In this document: positions 36,160 through 48,213 of the stretch, in pieces
Position numbering within the stretch: position 1 is the stretch's first letter
How the letters are laid out: each line of letters starts with the position of its first letter
Assembly (NCBI RefSeq): GCF_018320785.1
Contig: NC_054866.1
Location: forward strand, 14,555,885-14,619,884
Source: Cheilinus undulatus
Taxonomy: Eukaryota > Chordata > Actinopteri > Labriformes > Labridae
Direction of reading: 5' to 3'
DNA length: 64,000 nt
Position numbers and translations under genes: made by a program
Notes under the pieces: generated by a model
What the model saw: only the letters and a program-made list of their open reading frames with translations
Told to the model about the DNA's origin: nothing
Databases searched by the model: none

Positions 36160-37427
36160 AGCAGCCATGTGAACACTATTAATAATGCAAGACAAAATTG
36201 TCCATTAGTGTTTTGTACCTGCAAGCTGCTATAGGCTGAGACTGTCCTAGCACACTGAGCTCTTCTCTCTGTATGATTAAAGCATGTCACTAACTGTGAA
36301 CCTTCATGTATTCATTTAAAACCTCTGGTTACTCAAGTCCACAAAAACCTTCAATATTTATGATCAAATACAGACACTGTTTACTATAATGGAAAAGAAG
36401 AGCTGAGCTAGAGTCCCATCTACACGAGTGTTAACAGAACTACCTGCTTAGTCTGCTCCTCAGTTTAAGCTAACTTAACACTGCTCTTACAAATGTAACT
36501 CCTCAGTACAGGGGGGAGTGGATTATCCTTAGCAAGGATAAACAAGGAAGGATCAAGTTATGTAATTCTGTATCAGATGTCATAGGTTTTAATATCTAAG
36601 ATTCTCTAAGTTCACCTTTACCAAAGAAGTAAAAAAATATGTCCACTTTCAGAGTTTCCAATTTATTAGCTTGTTAAGGAGAATGGTAATAGCCAGCTCT
36701 GTCAGGAACAGTGTGACCTCGAGGCCACACAAAAACACACAAGATACTGACGTTTGAAGTTATAGAAATAACAAAATTTGTAATGCAGATTTTGTTTCAG
36801 AATAACACAGTTGTGTTCTCAATAAGGGAACTGTCCCTTCATAAGTACAAAACAAAATGTATACTCAGAAAAACAAAAATAAACAACTAGTAAGATTGAT
36901 CACTTTTAAAATAAATAGCCCTTTGCTGCACAAAAAAATGAAATTTGACCTCTTTAAATGTCTCAAGCTTTGATAATTGTCCTTCAATCCTTTAAGTTAC
37001 CCTTAAAGTTGAGAGAATATATACATTTTTTTGTCCCTCAATGTGTGTTTCAGTCTCTGTTATTGCTTTTTGGCCAAAAAAAAAAAAAAAAAAAAAAATG
37101 TACTAAGATCCCGGAAAAAATTAAAGTGCAAATAAAACTGGGAGCTCCTCAGTAAGTTTCCATGTGATGTGCATCCTACCACCCCTTGGAACGGGACGGC
37201 ATCCAAAGATCAGCTTCCAGATGATACGACATAATCTAATTCTAACACCACTTTGATAAACTTTGGGATGATAATTTTGGTCCCCATGAACATTTTTACA
37301 TAATTTTGTTATACAGATATCAAACAGTGAACACCAATAATGATTTCACATTTCTTTACCCTCCTCCCTGCTGGACAACATACACTGTTTTTACCTAACA
37401 TGCATTACATTCATTAGTTTCAATTCT
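36160..37427. other. Intergenic DNA upstream of the HSPB7-like gene
   Basis: AT-rich, no exon recognised. It includes a 23-base A run at 37076-37098. A GATA-type motif (AGATAAGG, 36064-36071) lies just before this stretch. Confidence 0.4.
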
Positions 37428-38325
37428 AAAGGTCTTTACACACTGAGCCCGTTTTTTTTTTTTTTTTTGGTCCAAATTTTTTGCATGTTTAAAAAGAAAA
37501 TCAAGCTCATGTTCCATCGTGTTTGTACACTGATGCCAAAATTTCCGTCATATTCTTTTTGGAACAGGTTCAATTTTATGCAAAATTCTGCATCAGTCCA
37601 AGTCATTTAAATGGGTGATTGATGATTGAAAACAGTTCCTCCTGCCTCTTCTTGCTCACCCCTGTCCAACCCCTCCCCTCTCTTGCACCGAAACCTCAGC
37701 CAGTTTGCCAGTGTATAATGTGGATATCAGCCATGGAAATTAAAGATAATTGCATGTGTTTGTAGCCTACTTACAGGTCATAACAGAGACTAAACTAGAA
37801 AAGCACTCAGAGAGCGCAGACCTCTGCCATTAGCCCTATCTCCCAATAGTAACAAATCCTTTAAAAAAAATCCATGGATCCAGACAGTGATCCGGATCAC
37901 TCCCAAAATCTAAAAAGTTCTTCCTTATGCCATTTCTGACATTTCCTGAAAATTTCATCAAAATCCATCCACAACTTTTTGAATTATGTTGCTAACAAAC
38001 TAACAAACAATTTAACTAACAAACCCTCCCGATCATAACCTCCTTGGTGGAGGTAATACAAAAGTTTCTCTTCATCCCTCCAACTTTGCTCAGTGCTATG
38101 ACGCATGAGCAGATCCTGTATGAAGCTCTCTGTCAGGATGGACAGATCCAGCAGGATTTTAAAGGAATGACAGATCCACAGGCTCGCAGTATGAAACAAG
38201 TTGCCACATTCGATGAATATTTACAGTGAAGACAAATAAAAACACACTGGACTCAGTGTGCAAGGTCTGAGTGCATGATGTTTTTTACATCCATAAATAA
38301 CAGACCCAGTGTGTAAAGACCTTAA
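37428..38325. mobile_element. TIR element family B, copy 3, with LINE insertion
   Basis: The left end AAAGGTCTTTACACACTGAG and right end CCAGTGTGTAAAGACCTT are inverted repeats with TAA next to each. The interior segment 38095-38228 (AGTATGAAACAAGTTGCCAC) is homologous to the reverse complement of 25650-25780 in copy 1. An RTE-type LINE tail is inserted at about 37869-38057. Confidence 0.65.
37869..38057 (+). mobile_element. RTE-type LINE 3' fragment
   Basis: CCTGAAAATTTCATCAAAATC, TTATGTTGCTAACAAAC and the terminal CATAACCTCCTTGGTGGAGG are characteristic of the 3' ends of RTE-clade retrotransposons in fish. Only the 3' end is present, as is usual for 5'-truncated copies; no reverse transcriptase remains. 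Confidence 0.7.
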
Positions 38326-38683
38326 CACATCATAATTTTGATCTATTTCCTGTTCTTTTCTGGGGTTTTTTCCATATGTTGCCCACCTACCATTGTTCAG
38401 TTTTGTTTTTTACAGCTTTTGTTAGTTAGCTTGCTTGAGTTTTGCAACAATAATGAAGCCATACAGTAGCTTCCAAAAACTGAAGCTTTAATGAGGACAA
38501 GGCGGGTGGATCAAAACATTTAAATGGGCTCTTGAGTTTGGCAACAGTAATAACTTCATACATTAACAATAACTTTCAAAAGAGAGAATAGTGTCTACCC
38601 TATTTCCAAAGACTGCTCAAGCCCACCTCGTCTCAGTATCAACATTATTAAACGGCAGATTCATTACAATTTTAAAAAGCTGG

Positions 38684-38964
38684 GTAACACTTTATCTGAA
38701 GTTTTATTCACAAGACTGACATGCTGTCATAATCATGGCATGACACCTCACATGTCAAATCAAATACCGCAAATGTCAAGTTATCATGATTATGCCTTCC
38801 GAAAAAGTGTCAACTTTGCGGTAAAGGTGTCATAATTTAGAGAATGACACTTAATGGCGACATTCATGAACGCCTATTCATCCCTATTAATGGCAGGTGT
38901 CATTTCATGATTATGACAGCATAATCTGTCAGTCTTATGAATAAAACTTCAAATAAAGTGTTAC
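38684..38964. mobile_element. MITE with about 65-bp inverted repeats
   Basis: The left arm GTAACACTTTATCTGAAG and the reverse complement of the right arm GTAACACTTTATTTGAAG continue inwards through TTTTATTCACAAGACTGACA and GCTGTCATAATCATG to about 65 bases with few differences, so the whole element can fold into a long hairpin. No coding capacity. Confidence 0.82.
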
Positions 38965-41104
38965 TAAGATGACTTCAGCACAATGTTAACTGACAGCTTT
39001 CTACACTAAGAGGCAGAATGGCTACAGATGCAGCGTTTTTTTGACAGATTTACCCACAGTGGAGAAATATCACGGATTTTGAATGTCCAAAGGAAACTAA
39101 TTTACATTTTAGTCTTGTTTTGGTCATCATCTTAATGAAAACTTAATTTACTTTAGTCAGTTTTAGTCATCAAAGAGCTACCTTTGGCTATTCTTTGTCT
39201 CGTCTTTCTCATGGAAAAAAGGCTGTCTACAAACATTTTTAGTCATAGTTTTAGTTGATGGAAATGCTTTTGCACCAAATCCACTAAAGAATCAACCCTT
39301 GACATACCCAGGCACCAAAGCACCCTAGATTTGGCCACCACACGCACCTTGCACGCTCTTTTCCACAGGTAAAGTGGCACACACATGGCCGTGTGCTAGG
39401 ATTTACGACACCAAAATGACAGAGTGAGACGGAAAAAAATACAATTTTTATACCAAGAACTTGTTCATGCTGCTAAACGCACAACTGTCTGCATATCAGA
39501 CAATTAGATGATCATGTGCAACCCAAACACAGAGAATAATAAAAACAAACGCACTGACATCTTTGTCTCTGCTGTTATTATTAGATTGCATAGGACACAA
39601 TTATCAGATAAATAAACTGGTATGTTTGTAAATCAGTAAGTCAAAAACAGACATCTTCAAACTGGCTAACATTAAAAAGTAGGAACCTGTCAAATGAAGC
39701 CCTTATATACTGTGATTTCTTTAACCAAATACTCGTATGATCTGAGAGGCAGCTTTCATGTTGTCAGAGTTTCCATTCACTCAGCATTGCCACAGCATGC
39801 AGATGTGTTTATTACACAAACTAAAAATGGTGAATATAAACTTAAGAAACATGATAAAACTTTAAGTTTCTGAGTGAAAAGTATTTTCAGATTGCGATAG
39901 AGCTCCAGATTCATCAGGAGCATGACTACTCTGTTTTTTATTGTAAATGTGCAAACTGAGACTCAGAGATGTTTTTGCTGCTGTGAGTTCACTGCAGGTG
40001 GTATCATTAATTGGGAGAGGGGCTACACACCAGTGAAATGTTGACAGTGGCTTTTCTTACAAGAATGGCTCATGGCACACAAAGAAAATATAAGATGCTG
40101 AAACAATCACTGCGCTCTGCCTTGAAAGCCCAACTGGTATCATGAGCAGCACATGGAGGCGGTACTCTGATGTGATTTGCAGCACTGCTGCATCCTTGAA
40201 ATGCTGTATGAGATTTAGACTTTATCTGTATGACTGTAGAAAGAATTACCATAGTTTCTGAAAGTAGGAACAGCAAAATTCAGTGTCTCCTGTATTTCTA
40301 TCTCAGTTGTAATTCCTGTCGGAGAGATCTGCTGTTCACAGAGTTCGGTCTCAGGGTGGACCATACTCGTTTTCAGAGCCCAGAACAGTCTCCGTCTTGA
40401 CCTCTAAAAGATGGTGTACTTGATAAGTTTGGATTCAGACGAGTGATGAAATGATGTTAATGACGCAAAAGGAGCAAAAAAAGAACATCAAAGGCGCTTC
40501 TTTGAGCACATCCAAGCATCAATTAATCATTGTCAAATCAGTCGTGAGCCTCTGAAGTCCTGTATGGACTTCACGGCCTAGACGAGGGACTGGGTTTCAT
40601 ATCTGTATTTTTTTTTTTTTTTTCTGCTATGTCAGGATGTTGCAACTGGTAGAAATTCTGGAAAAAAATCTGATATGTTCACTTGTGCATGGGTCAGCAG
40701 AGCCATGATGTACATCAAACATTAGACCGCACAAATGTGTTTGCTCTCAGGCATATTTGCACCTGATTTGGGCCGAACGTTAACTTGATCTCCATTAATT
40801 TTGACCCACTCTGGTCCAAAGCTGTTACACATTCATCATTTCAGTCCACAGCAGATCAGGTCCAAAAGACAGTAGGCTGGACCCACTTCCCCCAGTGTGG
40901 TCTGAAAATTAGAGTACATCTGTCCCATGCCTGGTCCAGTCACATTTTTTATATCTGGGCACTGTAACTCACTTTGCCAAACACTTAACTAGCAGCAGTG
41001 GACAATCATTACAAATCTCTCTAAAGAAATTATTAATCTTGTCGTGCAGGTCTTACTTGCCTTTGTACGTCATTAAAGGGTCATAAATATTATTTTCAGG
41101 CTGT
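38965..41104. other. Intergenic DNA
   Basis: No exon or bounded repeat is recognised. There is a T-rich run near 40608-40624. Confidence 0.35.
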
Positions 41105-41215
41105 TTCCTAGCACAAGCCCTGCCCAGCCTCTCGCCCAATGACAGCTGGGATAGGCCCCAGACCCCAAATGGGATAAGCGGTGTAGAAAATGGATGGATC
41201 AATATTTCATAACAT
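41105..41215 (+). mobile_element. L2-like LINE/SINE tail
   Basis: CAGCTGGGATAGGCCCCAGA and GGGATAAGCGGTGTAGAAAA followed by TGGATGG form a 3' tail found very widely in fish L2-type LINEs and their SINEs. Only about 110 bases are present. Confidence 0.7.
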
Positions 41216-41374
41216 ACTGAAAGATGTTGACCAATATGTCATTCTAAAAGGAAACATATTTCAGTGCACTTCTGGATTTTCACCATCATTTTCACATTTA
41301 GATCAATCAAAGAGCATTGGTGTTAAAGAGGGGGTATTGTGCCTTTTTTTCAAGGCTTTACACCATCTCTGATT

Positions 41375-41845
41375 CCCATGTAGTAGCTTCACATAGTTTA
41401 CAGGACAGGAATGCCCTGCCACATTCATAAAGGGCCAATCAGAGCAACAAAACATGGTGTCGTGTGAAACACCGTTGATTACATAAAGTAAGCTCCACAG
41501 GCAGACGCTATTGTTGTTCACTATCAGTGGAGCCAGTGGGTGAATCAAACTCTTGCTGAAGCCAGACAGGAGAAGAGCAAAAACATTTTTTTTCAATCAA
41601 AAAGGAGCATTCAATTCTGTTATCTTCTATTCTAAAGAAATGCTGTCTGGTTCTGACAAAACTTCTGCTAGCTACAAACAAGATAATTGGTTCACTGGCA
41701 GCAGCTACTGCTTAGCAACTAAACCATTCCTGTAGCTACTGCACAAACGTTTTAGATTGCATATTTGCAAGATGTCATCTGCCAGATGACAGGAATGGAA
41801 TCTGGCTTATCCATCGGCTTTGCACGTTTACATTATTAAGTGTTC
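41375..41845. mobile_element. MITE family A, copy 4
   Basis: Contains GGGCCAATCAGAGCAACAAA, CACTATCAGTGGAGCCAGTG, GGTTCTGACAAAACTTCTGC and a right edge CTTATCCATCGGCTTTGCAC, in the same order as the other family A copies. The left end is missing or eroded. Confidence 0.65.
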
Positions 41846-42175
41846 CTGTGGCAACTTGCAAATTTCTCACAATAAAGTATCCATTTTCAATAGGAAGCAT
41901 GCAACAACATACTGTACCATGCTATCATTCTGTTTCGTCCTGGCACACAGATCGTGGAGCTGCTGGTGATACAAAATCAAGCCTTGTGTATCTGAGTGAT
42001 CCTCCTCACTCTGCCGAGCTGCTCCTGGGTCACCAGTGTTTGAAGCACCAGGCTCTCTGGCAGCTCATTTTAGTAGAAGTGCTTTGCTTGGCTTGGTGCT
42101 TTATGAGATTAGAATTACTCCTGGTGGTGGACACCTCTGCATAAACTACAACTCACTGCTAACCACATCTGATTG

Positions 42176-42323
42176 GGGCACAGGTGGGCTGGTGGCTTAT
42201 GGCGCGCCTCATGTATGCAGTCAGCCTGGGTTCAAATCTGGCCTGTTGCACTTTCCATCATGTCCATTAGCCTCCTCTGTTCATAAAGGCATAGAAAGCC
42301 CAAAAATGAATCTAAAAAAACAT
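42176..42323 (+). mobile_element. tRNA-derived SINE, older copy
   Basis: The B box GGGTTCAAATCTGGCCTG and the tail CATAGAAAGCCCAAAAATGAATCT match the SINEs at 4508 and 24994, with more divergence. The A-box region (GGTGGGCTGGTGGCTTATGG) is decayed. Direct repeats ATCTGATTG lie at 42167-42175 and 42324-42332. Confidence 0.82.
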
Positions 42324-42332
42324 ATCTGATTG

Positions 42333-45300
42333 TAATATTTTGACATAAATACAGGGGGAAAAGTCTAAACAAAGAGGCATTTGCAAGGAACTCTCTTTTA
42401 GCAGCTGCTGTATGACAGCATCCAATGCAGTCGGCTGAAAGTCACCGGGTAACACGGTCACTAATCAAATGGATACACCATGAGCGTTAGACAGACAGAG
42501 CTGACCTGACCACAAGTCATCAGTCTGAGCCGGTCTGTTGTTATTATTGGTTTCTGATGTTTGCTACATTCATTTTGGGCTCAGAATTATCAACGTATTC
42601 ACTGTATTCATGTTTGGAGTTCAAATCTTTGACATCAGATAGTGGCCTCTAGATCACAAAACAGCAGGCCCAATACATCTGTGCATGGAAGAAAATGACT
42701 GTTGCACTGGTTGTAGTTTAAATAAATACAACACATCAGTTGTAAATGGCCTGAGCTCTCAGGAATGTTCTCTAGAGGTATCCTGCACATCACATATGGG
42801 TAATAGAATATATTTTCAATTATCATGACACAGCTGAACACATGTGAACACAGGGTTGAGTAGCAGGGAGAGAATCTTGGTTTTCCTTAATTTAAACACC
42901 ATCACATGTCATAGGAACAAACCATTTTGAACACATTTCTTTCGCTTTATTAGCATACAGTTCAATCAATCAGCAGTCTTATGGAGTTAAAGGATTCCAA
43001 CCCTAATAATTACACACTAGCCTTTGTTCAAAATCCTCCATGTCCTGTTGTGATATCTCCCCCCTCTCCCTGACAACCCCTATAATGGATTATTGAGCTC
43101 CCTGGGGGCCCATGATGTCATGGAGGAATGAAATACCTACTGCAGGAGGATCAGTAAGACTGGCTTGACTGCTGTCCTTTGCTCCGGTAATAACCTCATA
43201 ATGATGATGTCCTAGTGTCAGGGAGCTAATTGTGCTGTGTGTACCGCAGTGAAAGTCCAGTAGTAAATGATGTTGAAAGAGGTGAATGTGGCAGTTCATT
43301 ATCCTATCATAGCCATAAAACACTTCATAGAATTAAGTGAGATTAACTGAGCTCTCTAGGCGTCTCCTCCCATCTATCTGGAATATCTGTAGATACACCA
43401 CAGTGAGCTCTTACAAGGACTGTAACATTGAAATATGGTTAAAAACAACCATTTATCAAGCAAATGAAATATGTGTATAACATCAAAATATAATTCATGT
43501 TGTATGATTTTAGAAACTTCTTCATTTTAGGGTTACAAGGACAAAATAAAATATGACTGTTTCAGACTAAGTCAATAATCATGTTGCAGTGACTCTCAGT
43601 GAGGCCATTTCTGTGTGAAAATGATACTTCAGCAGATCTTAATAAAAAAATCATAAACGTGTTGCTTTACTGGCTTTGTGATGTTAATAAGAAGGGTCAA
43701 GGACACTCTGAATTCTTCACTGTGTCAGATAATTTGCACAGAAAAGGAAGAAATAAGACCGAGAAGGTGCCGGTAATTGAGCTCTGCAGTCCCTGGGTGC
43801 TGACGTAGGTTGACTAGTAAGCCCAGGATTAGGAGCAGATATATGTTTGTTTGAATTCAGCTTGACCAATTGATTTTTCCACTGTTGCATTTGATGCACT
43901 TCTCACTTAGTCAATAATTTCAGCAACAGTATAAAGGATTTAACGACAATTTAATCAGACTTAAAATTCATCATTTATATGTGTCGAAATTAATGATGTT
44001 GTGATTGGTTGGCCACTGGTCATTATGAGCTAATTGCAATTAAATTATGTGATGACTGGATGGGAATTAAAGCTTTATTTATTGATCCCCAAACCAATCA
44101 AGTTTGTAAATACCCTAGTACAAGGGTCGTCAACTACATTTGTAGGGCCAGGTCCAATGAAATAAACATAATGGTGAATTTGAGATATTGTATTTAAATT
44201 ATTTTGTTTCCAAAATGCATGCAATTTTTTGCCTTTGAAAGTGAGACCTGCCCTTATTACATATTCTACAGCCAGCCACATTGACACATTTTAGCCACAT
44301 ATGTTTTGAGCCTGCCATGTTCTCCATCACTGAGTTTAACACCAGTATACCACACCATGATTGGTCAAAAACACGTGCAAGAAACAGGTCTTTGGTTTTC
44401 ATACTTAGACAGGAAAACCTGCACTCTAAAAGAGCCAAAGTTGACACAACAATCCTCAACTTTAATAGAGAATGTATTGATTTACTCTACCTGTGTGCCT
44501 TCTCTCCTGTTGCAGCTTTTCTTGGAGCTGAGTGTTTGCATGGATTCCACCCTGCTGATATATGAATCCGTCTTCAGGGCTTTACTGAATACAACGGATT
44601 TTGAAATGAAGAGGAAATAGATAACTTTTGGATCGGTGTTCTTTTTTACGCAGAGCGCATTTCAAAGGTGGGATAGGACGTGCTTCTTTGTTGTGGCTCC
44701 AACCCACTGTAGAGAAAACCCGCCAATGTATCTCACAGACTTTGAAGAGTTACTCTGACTTTGGTGTTTTTGGAGGTTTTCATTCAGACTTTGAGAAAAA
44801 AGTTAAACAACAGGCTGTAAAATAAGAAAACAAAATGTTTAAACTACCAATCTTTCCTCATTTTTACTGTTAGTGAGACAATATTGTGTTTCATATTGGA
44901 ATGATGTAACAAAGTTAAGCTTGGCTTAGTTAGCAGCCTACCAGAAATAGTGGTCAAGGAATGTACTTTTATGGAACTGAAGTGGTCACATGGTCGCCTC
45001 CCTGGATCTGGCGTTGTGTATAAATGACTGTCAATGTGTGCATTCTTTATCTTTGGCCTGTGCATTTGTCAATGACTGCAGCTGCTACGAAGTAAATTAA
45101 GAGAGAACCCCAGTCTTCTTGTCTCTATGAAGTTTCTGAATCTTCCTCTCATGCCAATACATTTATTTCCACATAACACCTACCTCAAATTTCCACATAC
45201 TCCACTTGCTGTGCTGCGATTGCTTTGCTCTGACTGATGGAAAATTACCTTGCACACTGGAAACTTGTCAGGAGTGCTGTGCAGCGCCATGCAGTCTTGA

Positions 45301-46020
45301 GCAGATCAAGACTCAAGATCGCCGAAGAGTAATGAGTTCCAGCGGGAATATAAATAGCAGATTATTTTGCCTGTCTTGTGTTGATTTGCTGTTCATTTCA
45401 ACATGATTCAATGATTTTATTGCTTCTGGCATGGGTGAATATATAATGAAGTTAAAAGATTTATAATTTCTACAAAAGATGTGGGGTTTCATGTAATTTT
45501 ATTTTTTCACTTCAAAAGTTCACTTATTCTCATTAATGGTGTGATTTGCTCTGCATTGTCCTTTGCGAGCAGATTACAGTGCAGGTGTGCATGTGGAAAC
45601 TTGAGGTTGGATGTATGTAGACAGGATAAGGAAAGCAGAACTTTGTAGTCATGAAAAGAATTTAGAAATCCTTTTATGTGTGCCAGGTTTTAGAAGCAGC
45701 CATGATTGGCCACTCTACCTTGTTCACACCGCACAACCAACAGCATAGAGTGGCACTTCTGGCAGGGATGTAGCTAGGGATTACAGACCTTCGATATCTA
45801 AAGTCTTTTTCTTTGTTCATCCTTATACCTTAAACTGGAAAGTGTGGTTTAAGGACCCAAGTTTTATGTCTGAACTAATTTAGTAAATTTGTATTGATAT
45901 TGTTTAAAATGAATGGTAAATATCAGTATATTGGATATCTGCAAAAATCCAATGCCATACATCCCTAGAATATGTCAGTAACTATGAGAGAAGAAATAAT
46001 GACACCAGATCAATCCTTGT
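42333..46020. other. Intergenic DNA
   Basis: No exon is recognised. A hAT-like end may lie near 44118-44160 (CAAGGGTCGTCAACTAC), and CATCCCTAG-type transposon end sequence lies near 45905-45968. The rest is unremarkable; a chance 104-codon frame lies at 44306-44620. Confidence 0.35.
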
Positions 46021-47570
46021 TGCAAAGAACAATAACAATATTTTATTAACTTGAAATCATATCAGATGCAGCAAACAAAGATTCATTATTCAAATCCAAG
46101 GTGGCATATTCAAATAATTACATTCAGCCAAAGGAGGAAGAAATGAATCAAAGAAGGAAAAGAGAAACAGAAAGGTTGAAGTTTCAGAGGGAGAGGAAGG
46201 TTGAGTTTGAGTGTTCCAGTGATGCTGTGATGAAATGAAACCAGTGAGGATGTGGGTGGGACAGTACATTCATTTCAGGCCTTTTGTTCTCCTCCTACCC
46301 TGTTAGTTCATGGTGTCTTCGTCTCTGCTGGGTGAGTTTTATGGCTTTGTGAACCCTCATGAGCATCTTGTCTTTTTCTGAGTGTATGTGCCTGGTGTCA
46401 CTAAGTGCACCCCCGGGTATTGTGGGATGTTTTAATTAAAACGTTGGAGGCTAATGTGGGTTAGAACTCTCTCTGTAAGTATTATACTCTCTGTATTCAG
46501 CTCTGTCTGCAGTTCTCACTCTCTGTGTTGTTTTTGCAGGTTTTGTTGTAATAGTCACCACTGGGGTGGGGGTGGGGGGGAGGTGTGAGTGGCCCTTTAT
46601 CTTAGTTTTAAAATAATAAGTAGGCCATAGGGTGACGAGGGCACCACCATCTCTTGAATATTCATACACCCCCCTGCCTTGACGCTGTCCGACAGATGTT
46701 TTGATGTCTTTTTATAGCGCCGGGTTCTCCCGCCACTATCACAGTGAGCGGGACAGAATCTGGAGCACTTCTCTCTGATAAGTGTCCAATGTCAGCGCTC
46801 GCCTGAAGCAACAAACCAAAAACGCGCTCGCACACCCACAAAAAGAGACGTGTTTCATTCGAAAGACATCTGTCCGACTCAAGGACAGCCGGCTGCTCTT
46901 CTGTTTTTGGAAATATTAATCACTTCCGAACAGAGAGGCAAGCAAAAACACTTCTTAGAGCCACATTGAGTTTTCTGGGACAGCTAACCTCAAAAGATGC
47001 TGCTTAGGAAACGCTTGAGGCTGTAAGGATGGGGAGGAGATTAAATAAAAGAAAAGGGGAGGGTGCAGATGGAGCGAAGGGGAAAATGACACGAGGGATC
47101 GAAAAAGACAGACAGGAGAGAGATATGCATCTCCTGTTCGTCAGGCCGTTTCATAATCGAGGGCTAATTGCCTGTTGGCCAAGGTAGCGCTCAGACGTCC
47201 TCCTGGTTATGTAATGAGCCCCCACTGTGGGAAAAAGAAGGGGGAGAGGGGGGTGGAGACAAAGAGCAGTTGGAGGAGAGGAGGGGGGACAGGAAATGAC
47301 ACGACAGAGACAGCAGGATGGAGAGGGGAGACATTCATCAGGCTGTCTGTATGTGTGTCGGTGGGAAATTTTCCCTTTTCTATCACAAGGACAAAATGTT
47401 CCCTCTAGATGAGGGGATCAAACATGATGCCACATCCACAAAGATTCAGGGTTAGTCTTACATTTACGATGAAGTTGAAAATGAATAGAAACAAAAGTTG
47501 TATTCCTTAAAAGCAGAGGTGGGCACAGTCATTTAGAAATGTAAATCTGTTACCAGAGAGGCTAGCTTCA
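46021..47570. other. Repeat-poor, CpG-richer stretch; candidate regulatory DNA
   Basis: Around 46690-47240 the sequence has more CpG than its surroundings (GCGCCGGGTTCTCCCGCC, ACGCGCTCGC). It also has homeobox-type TAAT contexts such as TCATAATCGAGGGCTAATTG, and lacks recognisable transposon ends. It could be a conserved enhancer, an unannotated promoter or part of a long 3' UTR. I cannot tell these apart from one sequence. Confidence 0.3.
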
Positions 47571-48213
47571 GTAGGTCTTTGCACACTGAGTCTACTCCGG
47601 TTTGTTTTAGGGTTTGTGATCTGATAAAAATGCCACACACCTTGCACACATAGACTGATATATTCATTTTCCTATTCATTGCTAAAATTCTCAGTACAAG
47701 GTGAAATCCTCTTGTGAAAGAAAAAAGCAGTTTAAATGTTTATGTGGCTCTCACTACCTAAAAAAGAAAATCACTGGGTCCATCCATTCTGACCTTATGG
47801 GTATTTGCATAAGCTTGTGCAACACGGCGCTGTGACAAGTTGAAGAGAGTGCATCTTTTCAACTCAGCCCCCTTGTTACGTGGCTGTGAGTCCAAAATTG
47901 CCCTTATTTTCTCTCATGTTGGATGGTTGATATCCAAAGTATTCATGGGCAAAGCATGGTGTTTAAAGTGAGGTTTCAGTACTACAGAGAGAGAGAGAGA
48001 GAGGGAGCCGCAGCTGCAGCTCTGAAAAATACATCAATATGATTTACTTGGATTGATGCAGAAAGAAACAAAAAATAGAACCTGTTCTGAAAAAAAAGAC
48101 GTATGAAAGTTTCAGCATCAGAGTGCAAATTTAAGATTGTAAGATTGTAGTCTTTTTTTAATGTGCTACAGTTCACACGAAAGAAACAGACTCAGATTGC
48201 TAAGGCCTTTAAT
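47571..48213. mobile_element. TIR element family B, copy 4
   Basis: The left end AGGTCTTTGCACACTGAGTC and right end CAGACTCAGATTGCTAAGGC are inverted. It carries the uninterrupted GGTGTTTAAAGTGAGGTTTC that is split by an hAT MITE in copy 2. A GA microsatellite (47986-48003) lies inside. No transposase is visible. Confidence 0.65.
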
